Shown: positions 1-14,224 of the stretch, in pieces
Layout of the letters: every line of letters begins with the position of its first letter
Position numbering within the stretch: position 1 is the first letter of the stretch
From: Ficedula albicollis
Taxonomy: Eukaryota; Chordata; Aves; Passeriformes; Muscicapidae
Length of the DNA stretch: 64,000 nt
Reading direction: 5' to 3'
NCBI RefSeq assembly: GCF_000247815.1
Contig: NC_021681.1
Location: forward strand, 12,712,567-12,776,566
Notes under the pieces: generated by a model
Database searches by the model: none
What the model was told of the DNA's origin: nothing
What the model saw: only the letters and a program-made list of their open reading frames with translations
Position numbers and translations under genes: made by a program

Positions 1-2519
1 GGAATCATTGGATGAATGTATAGATGTACATATGTGCACAAAGACAAGCTAGATTATCATCAAAGTGGTTCATCTGGTTTTACAAAGACCATATGAATTC
101 ACTAGTTATTTCTCCTTGGAATAGTACAACCCCCCACCCTCACTTTAGAGACTTCTTTTGGAAACCTTTTTACAAACCCTGAATTAATTATTGATCTGGC
201 TGGAGTGATGGCCGTGGCATCAGCAGGAGTCTCAGAGTGTGCTGGTCCAGCTCTGGGTCCCAGATCAGGTGGAGCCAGCACACCCTGCCAGACCCTGCCT
301 GAGCAGCAGCAAATCCTGCTTGGGCAGCAAAGCTGAGCCCTGCTCGGGTTCCCACCTTCACCAGCTCCTCCAGACTGTCACTGCGCTCACCTCCGCTGCA
401 CAGATGTTTTCTGCCAGCCAAAGCCTGGCCTGATCAATGTCAGACATTTGCTTCATATCAGGTAAACTCAGGGATTAATCCAGGAAATAGATTAGTCACT
501 GATAAAATGCTTGATAATATTTTAGCTATATTAAAACATTAGTCCAAAGCTAAAGTTTAAGAAGTGATAAGGTAATTTTAGAAACCACTCAAACCCTTGG
601 CACAGAGTTCCTTCCTATTTCTCATGCAGTGTATATAGTAACTCTGTGATTTCAAAGCACCATTTACGTGGTCAATATAATATAAATTTAAAGATATTCC
701 TCTGTTAGCTCTGTATCACCTTTCATATGCTGCATTTGTGTTCTCATTTGCAAACTATTAGCAGCAGTTTTATCCAATAGGCTGGATTACATTTGGAAAA
801 TCACCCTGGTGATTAAGTTGCTCTTACTTAAGTATTCAGAACCAAAACATGCTTGTGATTATCATGGTAATTTTTTTATCTCTGTGCTGCTAATTTGTGA
901 CAGGATGGTACTGATATTTGTTAAAATTGATTAAAAATAGTAATTATGTGAAAAAAATCTGAATATTGTTTACCTGGAAAAATGAGAACAATGTAAGGCT
1001 TTACATTGCCTATTAAAAAAAAATTGTAGTAGTTGTTAATATTTAAATTTTTAAATTCTGTGTAGTTTGGGTCTCCTTGATAAAGCATACTTGAGAATGT
1101 TATGGGATTTTAGATTATAAGCAGGACATCTATGATTAAAATATATTCTTTAAAAGGTTTTTTTCTTTTAGTTATCTTTCACTTTCATCTGATGAAGGAT
1201 AAGAGATAAAACAGGCTTTTGTTGTTTACTGTACATCTGGAGTATAAAAAAGTGTTATATGAGGAAAGGATATTCCATGAAGCACTATGTCAGACACAGT
1301 TGCAGTCAAAATTCCAGAAATAGCAAGATGTTAGATAATTAAAATGTCTTCCAGGTCTAAACCATAGGGAGCTGGAGTTTTAATCACGTAGAGTATATTC
1401 ATGAGAAGTTTCCTCTTTTATCTACATGATCAGATTTTGATACTTTCTTTTAGGAAGAAATGAGATCGTTCTCTGGAGCAGAAACATTGTTATATTCCCT
1501 TAGTATTGGCAGCATTCACGGATTCAAACGCTTTTGTAGAAATCCAGTTTTTTGTTTACCTTTGCCTTAAGAAGGATGTGCAAAAAGAATTAAAGCTCGG
1601 CTTGTCCTCAAAGTACAACCCATCCCTTTGGGCTGGACCCACCTGGGAAGCAGCTGAGCAGGGGAACCCCTCTGCAAGGGGCTGTGCCCCTGCCAGAGCA
1701 GCTCGGGGGAGCAGCAGCCAAGGACCAGAGCCTTCTTTCACTGGGGACCCCAGACCCATCCCTAAAGCGCTTAATGAAGTGCCTGCTACAACAACAAGGG
1801 GACATTTCTGCTGTGAGGCCTTCACTGGGCTGCAGAAAAACTGGAATGAGCTTAGTGGGGGGAAAATAAGATTAGCCATCTTTTCATAGCTAGAAGATGG
1901 TTTCACGGCTAAAGCACTTCACTAATCTTATTTTCTAATTCCACCACATCTTTTATTAACTTATTTTTCATCTTGTAGCCCCCCCACAACCATAACATTT
2001 AAATAATGATACACTGGTATCTGTACCATCTTAGTCCACCCATAGTCAGATCTAGTTATTGAGCAGTATTTTAACAGCTACAGTAATTTTAAGGAACAAT
2101 TTAGATCTAGGCTACGTTAAGAGAAAGGAAAACACATCAGTGCCAAATTAGGCTCTGATGAGGCTCTTGATCACTTTCCTTTCTCCTGACAAAAACAGAA
2201 GGTGCTAGTAATGCTGTGAAGGTCTGTGTCCCTGATGAACAGATGTTAATAACAAAGAGCATCTTCCCCATGTTAAATAGCCAAAAGAAGAGATATTGCA
2301 GCCATTGATAATGATGCCCATATATCATGCATGCTAAATCACGACTAAATAATTAAAATCTGTGCACGATACTTGTTTCAGGCAAGTAAAGCAGATCACA
2401 GTTTTAGTGGTCAGAGGAAATGAAATGCAGCTTTGCAGAAGTGATTGTCACTGAGCACACAGAGCACTATAAAACGCACAAAGAAAATTAAACTAGGAAA
2501 AAGGCAATTGACTGTGAGC
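1..2519. other. Gene-free AT-rich DNA with two GC-richer patches
   Basis: I see no coding exon, RNA gene or recognisable transposon. The sequence is AT-rich with homopolymer runs. Two GC-richer patches, about 230-420 and 1,620-1,800, produce short open frames on both strands at once, as expected when stop codons are rare by composition. None of the translations resembles a family I know. A short perfect inverted repeat lies at 989-1008 (8-base arms, 4-base spacer). Confidence 0.65.
989..1008. repeat. Short perfect inverted repeat
   Basis: The arms CAATGTAA and TTACATTG are perfect reverse complements separated by GGCT. Short AT-rich palindromes like this are common by chance and no function is inferred. 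Confidence 0.6.
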
Positions 2520-3170
2520 AGCTTATTCAGGACTGAGGGCTGGCACTGCAGTGGCAGTTTGCCTTCTGGTTATTTTGATGAATTGTTTGAATGTGCATTA
2601 ACGTGGAGAAAGTGAAGGGAGGGAGGTGATGAGCAAAAAGTTCTGCCAGGGTGAGGTTGGTACAGGGCCTCGTCTTGTCACTGCTCTGCTCTCCATCCTT
2701 GGCCACAGGAAATCGTGGATGGATGGACTGATGATATTTCCTGCAGTGGGGGAAATAGCTGAATAGAGGCAACCCTAGCCCATTAACAAATGCTGCACGC
2801 TGGATTCTCCACGGTCCCCACTTTACCAGCTCTGCTTGCATTGGCAGGAGCACTGGAATGATGGTATAGCCCCAAATTCACCCAAGAACACGTCACCCAG
2901 CTCCCACATTCCCTTTCTGTGCTGTGCCTGTGACCTGCAGGGCCCCTCCCCAGCAGACCTCTCCCCCTGCACACATCTGTGTGCACAAATGGGGGAAGGC
3001 TCCATTTCCTGAGCCTGCCCATGTGCTGTGGCTAGCTGAACTCCTGGAGACCCATGCAGAGAGCAGCTTATCTCACGTCTCATAAAATGAGGGCTACAAA
3101 GCCAGTGCAGCTTTGTTAGCTGTCACACAGACCTTTCCTTCAAAGCACAGAGAAAAAAAAAAAAACAACA
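2520..3170. other. GC-richer patch ending in an A-rich tract
   Basis: The base composition rises well above the flanks from about 2,640 to 3,080 and the patch ends near a run of thirteen A followed by CAACAAAACAACC. An A-tail at the end of a compositionally distinct block can mark a retroposed sequence inserted on the plus strand. I found no reading frame or consensus element to identify it and did not find target-site duplications by eye. Overlapping minus-strand frames of 79-108 codons are present but look like nothing known. The retrocopy idea is only a possibility. Confidence 0.35.
3153..3165 (+). repeat. Poly-A tract (A13)
   Basis: Thirteen consecutive A residues, followed by an A/C-rich CAACAAAACAACC stretch. 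It may be a decayed retroposon tail or a simple homopolymer. Confidence 0.9.
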
Positions 3171-6100
3171 AAACAACCTATTATTCAAAACATGAAAGAA
3201 GAATTGGTTGAAATTAAATTTTTCCTCCTACCCATTTATAGAAACAGATTAAATGACTTTTGAGGAATAAGAGAAAGTATCTGCTTCGTGAAAGGTATAT
3301 TTACTTGAAGTATTGAAACTGAAGTTAAAGTGTAGCTTTTTACACAAATTAATTTAAAACAGATTTCACTCAATAAATTTGCATAAGCATATACACAAAA
3401 ATTTGAGAACTATAGCTATAGGAATACTTTAGAGTATGAATTGGCGACTTAGCTAACAATAACTAGCAATAATTAGCAACTTAGCTAACAATAAATGGAT
3501 ATTCCCAAGGAGAACCATATACTCACACATGCTGCTTTTCTAAGTCTGGTGCTCTCTGACAATCCAAATTCAGAGGGGTGGAGGGAACCAAACACATTTG
3601 TATGTCATGATATCCTGACAATCTATCCCTGTTTGCTACCAGTTATAAATTTTATGAACATCTACATTACATGAAACTTTATTCTCAAATTTGGAAGTGT
3701 AGAGAAGAATTTCCCTCATTTTCCAATCAATGATATAGCAATATATATTGATACAGCAATATCTTTTCCAATTGTGGTGTCCTGATATTAATTTCAGAAT
3801 AAGCACAATAATACAAACTACTTACTTCCCATTATCCTAATTTTCATATTGTATTTTTCTATTATACCCATTCTTTTAGTATTAAAGAACTATTGTAGCA
3901 AACAACATACCTACTTTAATTTTGATATCTTTAACCATGTTACTCTTTTCTTTGCACTTGCACTCCAAAGACTTTGTGCTGATTGATGTCAATGTATTTC
4001 AGTTGGAAAAGGAAAGTTTTAATTTTGCAGTTGTTTTAGTAAGTGTAGAATTTGTCTAAGGCATGGACACATAAAGCGTTTGTCAGTGTCCTTTGGAAAT
4101 GTGCTCTTTATTCTGTTTCTTGCTCCATCTCCTGTAATCTTACATGGTTTGGAGTGCTGCAGGTTAATGATGTAATTTAATCAAAGATTATTCTTTCTAA
4201 GCAGTCATGGTAATAGTCAAAGATTATGGCAATGGAGTTGTTAAAAGGACTTGAAATGATGGTGAGAGATCAACATCACTTCAGAAGAGCTCCTACGTGT
4301 TCTGACTCTGAACGTGGAGATCCACTGTTTGCATCTTTCTGAGAAGCCAAAAATGTTTTTTGAAAATTTGAACTGAAATACACCTGTGGCCCATCAGGCA
4401 GCCCTGTGTGAGAGGAGATACAAATGGGACATGGTTTAGATCTCTTTTATGAAAGTATATCCTTTGGCTTGGAGAGCAATCCTAAACAACTGACAGGACA
4501 TGAGGAGCCTTCCAGACAAAATGAAACAACAGAAATAACAGAGCCTATTCTTCATATCTGTTTTTTTTTTTCCTCTTTTATTCTAAACTTATACTTTCCT
4601 TCATCCTGGTAGGTCTTCTTTTTTCTTTTAATAGCCACTAATTATTTTAAGTTTTAGTTGCTAGAACAAGATGGAGGCTTAGCTTTATATTCTGGCCAAG
4701 GTCTAAAGTTATTTCCTTTAGATGTATCTATGTAGTTTCCTCTGTTAAATAAACACCTGAAAAATGAAGTGTGCTAACTTTAAATTTCTTTTTAGAAGCC
4801 TAAAGAATGACTCTCGTGGTGGACTGACAGTTGAAGGTGAATCTGGAAAGCACAGAGGATAAAAGAAAACCCAAATCCATTTTTTCAGATTATTCAGTTA
4901 TCTTTCTATTCTAGAGGTTTCTATATGTGAGTTAAAAGGGGGGAAATGCACAAAAAGTGCACAAAAAAACCCCAGTAACACATTTGAGCAGCAATTCTTT
5001 AGGGTACAATAACAACTGTGAAATCTCCAAACACAGTAAATTAAGTGGAGAAAAGTATTTTAGCAAAAGGATATTTTAACAGCTAGGAAAATGCTCCTAA
5101 TTGTAGCAAAAGGAATCTTTTAAACTAACATGACAAGGTACAGGCAAAAATTAATATTGTACACTAATGTTCTTTTTAGTGAGCAGCTTAGGTTGATTTA
5201 TTCATTTAGGTAATTATGTACCACAATATTAGTAATTCAGAGTAAAATTGAATTAGGAAACACGGAATAAATTGAAACTGCAGTCATATTTCTTTCTCAC
5301 TGTGTAAGGAACAGAGATGTATTGATGTAAGTTCTAAGTGTACAGCATAAGTTAAATTCCCTAGACTGCAATTTGATCAAAAAGCATTAGACATTTACTT
5401 AGGCTATAATAGGTCCTTGCCATTGGATGGCAGTAAAATTCTACATCAATCACTAGAAGCAAAGTGAACCTAGGAAAACAATGGGATTTTTCCTTTTTTA
5501 TTTAAGAGTAGAAAGCTTGAGGGGGGATGGTGTTGCCTTAAATGCTGTGATAAGCACTAATATTAAAATATGTTTCCTTTTTCTATGTTAGGAGCACTTT
5601 AGAAATAGTAAACTCAATTTTCTACTATGTGGAAAATAATTTATTTCTTTTTGAAAAGAAAAGCAAATCTGAGCATATTGAAAAGACAATGCTAATTTAT
5701 TCTGTTTATTGCTACCAATTTATCAGAGATTTATAAATATATATATGCTTTTTTACTCAACAAGATTTATTATATTTTGCACACTATGGAAATTATTTTA
5801 TAAATAATCGGGCTTCTGTGGTAGCACTGTAGAAGATTAAATCTTTGCTTTTGCATCCATTATTGCTGCAAATACTATGACCAGAAGAGTTCCCTTTTTA
5901 ATAAGTAAAAAATGCATCCTTTCTGTGTGCACATGATCACAGCACATGTAGTGAAAACACGCTCTGTACAGACAGAGCCTTTCTGTGCAGCAGTTTCACA
6001 GCACAGGCCGTGTTTCACCACCTTTGTTCAGACCCATGCCAGCATCAACAACCAGTCAGGTTTCTGGAAATTAAGTCTCTACAAGGTGATCAGCACTGAA

Positions 6101-9100
6101 GATTCAAAATCATTAAAACAAAAGGACTCAGTTTAGCTCTATGCCTTGTCCTTGACTGGTAATGTCAAGATTTAGACCAACAATAAGTACGTATTGTTTA
6201 TTTTTTTTTAATTGATATTATAACCAACAAATAATAAGGTACAACTACCATGGTCTTAAACTACTGTTTATATAAGCTGTACATTAAGTAAAGGGAGAAA
6301 AAGATTATTATCAGACAAATTATCCTGCAACATTCATTTTCCACTTCCTATTTTGGGAAACTCCACATGTAAATTTGTTTCACTTTTAAATTTGCAAGTC
6401 CTAATCAATGAAAATCAATAGGAATATTATGAATACAATTACTATCACAGTAACTATACTAGTTTTTGACTGGATCCCTTTCATACCAAAAATAAATTTT
6501 ATGTGTTTAGCAAATATAGAGAATTGTACTTTAACAGGACTGAACTAAATTGAGCAAGAAATGTGTTCAGCATATGGTGTCACATGAAAAAATACTAATT
6601 CTTATGTCTTCATTTAATGTTTAAAAAAAAGTTATAAATTTAATAGCTTGAATTACAGTCTAAACAGCAATAAAATAAGTCAACTGGTTTTTTCACAATG
6701 TAGTCAGGGTGGTCTAAAAAATGCTAAAGGCTATTAATCAGGATTTCCTGGGATCAAACCACAGACTCCCTAGCAATTTATTCACTCACTCCATATTTAG
6801 AGTCTGTTAAAACTTTATAGCTTTTCAAAGATCATATTAGGCATTAAAATTTGGAGATCATTTAACAAAAACTGTTATGGAAAAATAAGAGAGAAATTAG
6901 CTTATCACAAACCCATTCTTAGGAAAGAATGTGTAAAATATTCTCAATGGAGCCATACTAATGTGGGGTTTATGACAGTGACTGTGAAGTGAAGCAATGC
7001 CACAAACCTGGTGGTGCAGTCTTAGTTTCACTCACAAGGACTTGTAATTACAATGCTCCTGAACTGAAATAAGAAATCCCCCACAGAAATGTTTCTCCCC
7101 CATGTCAAGGCCGTGATCCTACAACTGTAGTGTCAGCTTGGGGGGTTTGAGCAGTACCAGCTAAGGCAGCTGAATTACTCATGTATGTAAGATAATCATA
7201 CACTGGCAGGATCAAAAGTGTAAGATTTTGTTATTGAAATCCCCTGAGACTTAGTGCTTGGGACTAAATCTTCTGAGGTCCAGACACTGTAAATTCACTT
7301 ATATTTAGTGAGCCTGAACAGAGGGAAATTGGCTGTTCGTGTTCTTCTCACATTTGTATTTAGCCCAAGAAGTGTCATTAAGACTCACAACAGAATTTCT
7401 TGAGGTGTTTGGAATTCTCAGTGTATCAGAATTTGAGATTTTCGGCATCTCCCAGTGGGATTTGGTGCCGTACAGGATCAGACTGCAGCTGAAATGAAAT
7501 TTAAACTGCTGTGATATGTAAAATAAGTCTGTCAAAAGATCATGCTCTTGTAGAGTCATGTATTAAGCTTACAATTCCATATCAGGAAGAAACTAAACTA
7601 ATTACTGCACTGTAACCACTCTTGGTGATTCAAGAGAAGCCCATGTGGTATCTAAAAGCCTTTCTACTGCCACACAGACACTCCTAACCACAATCTGACC
7701 TTTCTTCTGCCATGCACCAAACTAATTCTACTTTTCTTTTGAGCTCCTAACTTGCTATGATGTAAAAAAGCCTATGGTGTTAGTGTGAACATTCCAGGAA
7801 GCTTTACCCTAATCTTTGAAAGTGCACTTTAGATTTTGAAATAGGAAATTACACAATTTTGTGTTTTTATAAACTTTAAACAAAAATGGGGTCACCAGAT
7901 ATGCACAAGTGCATTTTAAAAAATATATTATCACAAATTAAGAAAAATGAACTTCTAAGGTAATTTTTTGTACACAGTGAGCACCTGCACATAATTTTGC
8001 TGAACTTGAGAGTGGTACTCACTTTCTGGTGAAAAACTTTACCAAATATACTTCAGTTTCAAAAATATAAGCATCTTTATTAAAAGTAAAGGCTTGAGTA
8101 ACTCAAAAAATACCAAGATTAGACCCAAGCAGCAACAGGCTTAAACTGGCTGTTGTTAGTGACCAGGTGTGGCAGCTCTTTGGTTAGTTACTACTCTGCT
8201 TTACAAGTACCAGAACTTGGGGCAATGTCCAGATATTCAAACCACTCTGTGTGTTCTGTGGACAGGAGTTGTGGGGAAGAAAAAAAGGTGTTGGGAGAGC
8301 AGTAGAAAAGCAATAGTAAGACATCCTATAAAGCAAATGAAGGATTCAGAGGCAGACGAGCTGTAGACATCTGACTAATAAAGGGTGGGTAGAATGGGAC
8401 TGGGGAAAGTGGGCAGGGAATAAAGCAGCAAGGCAGGAAGTTGTAGAGTCAATAAGGTGGATGAAGCAGGGTGTTGAAATGTCAATGAGTCATCCCAGTG
8501 GGAGGCAGCTGGGTTGCAGGTGCTGAGCTCAGGGAGCTATGGCAACACCAGCAGAAAAGTTTTCTGAGTGCCAGAATTTAGTGCCATCATCAGAGGGCAG
8601 GGCTGGTGTTAGGTAGGTGCTGAGTGCTTCTGTTAGCACTCCAGCTTCTCCCTGGTCCTGGCAGACCTTCCTTCCCAAGAAAGGGGGAAAATAATCAGAA
8701 TTTTCACAAAATCTCGAAAATTGCTTTCCTACCATAAAAACAGCCTATTTTTTACTCAAAATCCTTCTCATTCCAAGTAATTTCAGATTAAATTATGGCC
8801 TAACATAACTGCACTGAGAGCAAACTTCAACCAAGGTCATTAGATCTAAAGGAAGGACTTCAGTTATGCTTCTTAAGAGTTAGGACTTTAAAAGGGTAAT
8901 AAATTTACTATGTAAAGCCTATTTTCCTTTGAAAATCTCAGCTCAAGACCCGTAGCTGGACCAGTAGACACTGGATCCATGGAGACCCAGTTCTAGAGAT
9001 CTGAATACTACACTTTATGATTTACTAACATATGGTAACATACTACTTTTTTTCCCTGCAGAGTAAACTGTAGTGTGAGCAGCTCAAACTTCAGGCACAT

Positions 9101-9410
9101 CAAAATAGAAAGATCTTGTAGGTGACAAACATCTGAAGAGGGAATTGGGTAAGCAATGACCAGCTGAAAAAAGTCTGTTTCTTATTCCTAATTTTTTTCC
9201 TTTTGTGGGAGGAAAAATTTTTTTTCCTTTACTGTCATTCATACAATTCTAATGCCCTGAACTGGTCTTAGTCTTACAGATGTCTATTGTTTATGTAAGA
9301 TGAAAATTGGGCATGCACAGAAATGTACAGAAGGAGAAGGACTGAAGTGCTGACCCAACTCTGTGACACTGCAATCAGCTGCTCTTCCCACATAACTCAG
9401 ACTGAAATTG
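3171..9410. other. Gene-free AT-rich DNA
   Basis: Long AT-rich stretch with very few CpG dinucleotides and frequent stops in all frames. Nothing supportable as a gene, RNA or transposon was seen. Two weak local repeats occur: a 15-base ACTTAGCTAACAATA repeated 32 bases apart from 3,447, and GATA(T/C)AGCAATAT repeated 18 bases apart from 3,732. A few short G runs are present (for example near 5,521) but they do not form a four-run motif. Confidence 0.65.
3447..3493. repeat. Small direct repeat, 32-bp offset
   Basis: ACTTAGCTAACAATA occurs at 3,447 and again at 3,479, with related AACTAGCAATAATTAGC between them. This looks like minor replication slippage. Confidence 0.7.
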
Positions 9411-9424
9411 AAAAAAAAAAAAAA
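9411..9424 (+). repeat. Poly-A tract (A14)
   Basis: Fourteen A residues followed by TTTGCAAATTTTTGCCCAAA, an A/T-rich near-repetitive stretch. It could be the tail of an old retroposon, but the upstream sequence gives no support. Confidence 0.9.
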
Positions 9425-12400
9425 TTTGCAAATTTTTGCCCAAATTGAAATAATTTCCTAGTCTCTTTTATACTTGCTCGTACCCTAAACATTCCCCTGA
9501 GGGAATTAAGAGGCTGAAATTTTATTCTTATGTTAAGTTAGGTTGTACAGCTGATGTGACTTGATAAATGTTAAGTATTGGTATCTCATTTTATCAGTTG
9601 CAGCATTTGTGCACGCAGAAGACTTCTAAAACACAGACAATTTTTGTTGACTCTCAGAGAGGAAGTATGAAGGATCTGTACTTCCAAGAGGGTCTCTCTG
9701 CTTCTACAGGATGTACATTCCTTCAGTCAAGTAACAGGCACAAAATTATGCCAAGAAGTCATTAGCTGTAAAACAAGTAGCAGGAACCAGGTGCTAAAAA
9801 TAGATTTTGAAGACAATCAAGTAATTTAGAAACTATGATACTTTTACTTGATACAACTAATTACAAACAGTAAAAAAAACTTGTCAAGAATCCAGTAGCT
9901 CAAGAATCAACAACTCTGCCCAGAAACAGCAAAATGCAAATGGTCTATGAGAGCGCTCACTAGAAGCATGTCTCCCAGCTATGAACTAGAATCAGCTTTG
10001 GTTGCCTCAAAGGATGTCTCCAGTGGAGCAGGTCTGCTGGGAGGACACACAGCTCAGCTCTTGGCCCTGCCCTCTGGCTCAGTGTGCCCCAAACCAGCAG
10101 GTGTGTGACTGCAGATACCTGCAGCCACCACACAGCCCTCTTCGTGGGGATTAAGCACATCTATTACACTTGTGGTTGCCAATGGATGATTTCGTTTCCT
10201 GAGCACAGACTTTCATACGTAGACAAGCCCCAAGTTAATTTCAAGTCATGATTAGTTTCTGACAACATTTAAGATCTCTGAATTGGTATTTATTTTGAGG
10301 CTCTTGATATGCAAATCACTTATGCTAAATTCTGCAGCTTTGACTCAGTTTAGATTATCAGCGTTTACCTGCAAACATTTGAATAAACACAAGTGAGACC
10401 ATCCTTTAACAACCCTTTTAAGATCAAAGAGTCAGTATTCTGCCTTTGAGGCTTGTCAGTTTAAAACCTGCACTAACAATTAAAGGATTCCTCCCCCTCC
10501 TCTCTTCTGTCTTCCTCCCTCCCAAAACCAGGAATGAAAATATTCCACCCTGCAAGAAATGTCCAGTTTTACATGAGAACTTCTCATTAATGAGTAAACA
10601 TGCACTGTTCTGCAATATTGTTTCACTGCTTTTCTGTTTAATGGGCTCCATCCTGCATGGCTAAAATCTCAGGATAAAAAAAGGGCTCTGGTGAGATCTA
10701 AGCTTCCATTAAGTATTCAATTTATTTTGTGCTATTTCACCAGGAATACCCTAAGATTTTTTTCAATCATAGTTAATGTCAGAATGCCATAGAAAAAACA
10801 CAGTGAATAAGTATTAATATGCTTACTGATGGCATCCCTCAATCAATAAAATGGAGTTTTGTGCTTCTTGGCTAAGTAGGATAGAGCATTGTATTTTTCA
10901 TAGGCATACAAAACATTTGTAAATCTGTGGAATAATAACTAAGGGAAAATTGCTTGTCTTGAAACTCATTTTTATTACTCAACAGTGGCATTTCTGAGTT
11001 ATCATCACTGTCCTCACTAGGATGGAGAGACTGTAAAGAAGACAAGAGTAGCCTTCTGCTCTGTAGGAGAAACTATCTTTTGGTTGTTTTCAGAAGCAAG
11101 ATGATGCTCAGCATCGGTTCTGAAGAATTTATGTTTTCTATTTTTAAAAAACATTTAGGTTTTCTATCTGAAACCATTCCAGAGCACAATAGGGTTATTG
11201 GCTTCTCCAGAGTCTGGCAGTGTCTTGACTGACAGGCATCTTCAACCACATTTAGCAATTGGAATAGCTGCAGAACACTTCAGAGAATTCAGTCTGTTTT
11301 AAAAAAATCAGTAATGCCATTTTTCTCCTCAAAAAGTAGCCACCCCACATATGGGGGGGGTGGAGCTACAAATGCTCCTGGTCCTGAGGCTGAGCTTCAG
11401 CAGCAGCAGTCTGTGGCCACCTGCACCACCAACCTTTTCATCCTGAAAGGGTGACTCTGAAGGATCAGGACTACATGATGCTATATTTTTGTAACCATAA
11501 AGACAGAAAATAGCATTTCCTGTGTTATTTCCATGACTCTGGATAGGTGGGGTTAAGCATAAAAAACCAGGCCATTCTCTAGCTGACCTAAAGCAAAAAC
11601 TATAAGTTTGCATGTAGAGAAGGATATTAAAAGTATAAAAATGAGAAATAACCTGGATGAATGAATACAACTTGAACTCATAATGGATTCTGATTCACAC
11701 TAGGTTCCACTTATGGTTCACTGCTTTGCACACAGTCCTAAACCACGACTTTTTGTAATTTTTTCCAATGTTCTGAGAATAGACAAAGCCAAAAATAAAA
11801 TAATTATTTGTTGATAAAACAAATACATTTATATATCTATGTTTTCTGAGCATTTTTTTGTGAAAACTTCAGTGTTTTTACTAGTTACCATTATTTCTGA
11901 TACACACACGAAATAATTTTCAATAGAGAATATGTTCTATAGTGATTAGTCAAAGGTCAGACAACAGTTAATGCCTTTGTTGTAATGGGCAGCTAAGATA
12001 AAAGTCTGATAATACATTTGGGAAAACCAGTACATGAGTAGCTGGAAACTAAATTCAAATTAAAAAGCATATCTCCTGACTGTATAAACACAGTTTGTTG
12101 TTGTCTGTCTGCATCTCTTCCCCCCTTCCAATGAGGTCTTCCCACAGACTCTTTAGTGTGCTCAGTAGTACTCAGTATGCTGCTTCTATGGCTGCATTGG
12201 ATTTCTTAAAAACTGTGAGTTCAGATAGTGGCTTATACCAGCAACTGAAGTGTCATGAAATTAATTAATGCCCATGATTAATGAATATCACTTTAGCTGC
12301 CAAAAAGTACCTTGGTATTTTCACACCACTGTGATGTTGAGTGTTTGTAAATAAAACAATTCTGTCTTTGAAAGAGAAGCTACACAGTCCAGTTGCTGCC

Positions 12401-14224
12401 ACATTTCGTATTGGAGGGACTAAAAACTACAAAGCAGGTTTTCCTCCTGCAAAGCAAACATTTACTGATGTTTGAGAAAAACTTGCAATTGCATAAATGG
12501 GATGTTATCAACATATCACAAAGTATGTGAAATAGAGAGAGATATTGGATATTATCAAAACACATCAAAATATTCCACCTGCAATCAAGAGTTCAAAACA
12601 ACCTCTATCTAAATGATAACTGCATTTATTATGGGTATCATTCTGTAGACTGAAAAGGATAAGACTGAAATGGATTGACATTTTTATAAGAAGGGAAAAA
12701 AGAAAAACAACCTAGAGAGAGGCAAAAATTCATGTCTTAGAAATAAAGCAGAAAGTTATATAATTCCCAGGCTATCTTTGTAACCCTTTCCCAGAATGGC
12801 AGTGATGGACCCCTTCAGAGGGAATAATAGGAGTTGAGTCTTGGAAAGGCTTTTAAACTTCTGTTTTCCCATTGCATACTGCTCATTAGGACTTAACACA
12901 TTTTCTATGAAGACAGTTCCAGCATTTCTCTTCATTTTGGCTAAGGAAATAAGGGTTAGCTCAATTAAATACAAGATTTAGATTTGCACAGGATTCTTCC
13001 ATTTTTGTTTTAATAGAATTGCCAAATAAATCAGATGTTTCATGCTTTCAAGGCCCTAGTATGAAGTAATGCAAGCAAAAAGCAGAAGAAAAAAAGACAA
13101 TAGGGTTAGGGGGGAAAAGAGGTCACAGTAACTCTTGCAGTTGCCATGAGCCCTCTTTATTCATGCCTTTACACAGTTATTTATATATGTATTTATTAAT
13201 ACATGAGATACAGTAAGTTATCCCAAGGACAAAGTGGAGGAAATGTGAAATTAGATCTGAAACAGATTGTTATGAAAGAAAGGAAAATTGAAGACAAGAT
13301 GCTCATACAAGAGAAATGACAGTGTGGGGAGGAGAAAGTGGAAGATCAGAGGGTTGAAGATAATCAGCCTAGGGACAAGGGACAGAGGCATCAGTTGTTT
13401 GCTGTTGCTGAGAGAGCTTGGTCACAGAGTGAAAAAGTTCTCTGAGAAAGAAGGCAGGGTGTAGGCCCAGGAAATCACAAACTCCAGAATCTTTTGTAAA
13501 ACATTGGTACTGAAGCTTTTGTGGAAATCTGAGGTTTGGAGAAATCAAGAAAGACTTGGGGATTTTTCTTGAAAGACCTTCTGGGGTGATGGAGAAGGAA
13601 AAGGTAACATATTCTCTCAGGATGAAACTGTGGAGGTCTCAAACCTCACAGCAGCCAGGAGGAGTCATATTCTAATTATTCCATACACCCATTGTATGTG
13701 CAGCCTTATACAGGGATCTACAGAGCTCTTGGAGATGGTCAAGAGAAGCAGTTTTGTAAGCCATAGCCTTTTCTTTGTTGGGCAAACCTAGAAATGATGC
13801 TGCCTTTGAAGATATAAATGAGAACAGAACAGGGTCAATCAAAGTAGTTACAACTCGTGCATTCTATTGTAATTTTTGTCACAGCAAAATAACATTTATT
13901 TTATATATTTATATACATATATATTCATATGTATATAATAAAATATTCTATTTTATTATAAAATAGAAACAAAATAGCTACTTCAAAAATTAAAATAGTA
14001 CAGGAATTCATAAAATTTTGTGGAAATTAATTCACAGAACAGTATGCACAGTAAGAAATCCAAGGTTTTATTTATAGAACTGGTATCTGACAACACTGCT
14101 GTCTAACTACAATTATTTTAAGAGGCAAATCCCAGCATTTCTACAGGTGAAGAAGGGATTTGATATTAATCATTTTTAGACACCTAGGGCTAATGACAGA
14201 AGTCTTTGATACAGAACCACAGAA
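9425..14224. other. Gene-free AT-rich DNA
   Basis: No exon or element is recognised. A GC-richer patch sits at about 10,010-10,150. A G8 run lies near 11,353 in a short GC-rich context. Two adjacent telomere-like hexamers near 13,103 are too few to be an interstitial telomeric array. From 13,891 the sequence becomes almost pure A/T. Confidence 0.62.
13891..13966. repeat. AT-only low-complexity stretch
   Basis: About 76 bases made almost entirely of A and T, with alternating TATA runs and an inverted repeat of CTATTTTA against TAAAATAG. This is simple low-complexity DNA, possibly length-variable. Confidence 0.85.

Noticed and set aside
3153..3165. Processed pseudogene tail
   Set aside because: No identifiable parent coding sequence upstream and no visible target-site duplication; kept only as a possibility.
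11353..11362. G8 run as G-quadruplex
   Set aside because: A single long run without three further G3 runs nearby.
13102..13118. Interstitial telomeric repeat
   Set aside because: Only two TTAGGG-like units, one imperfect.
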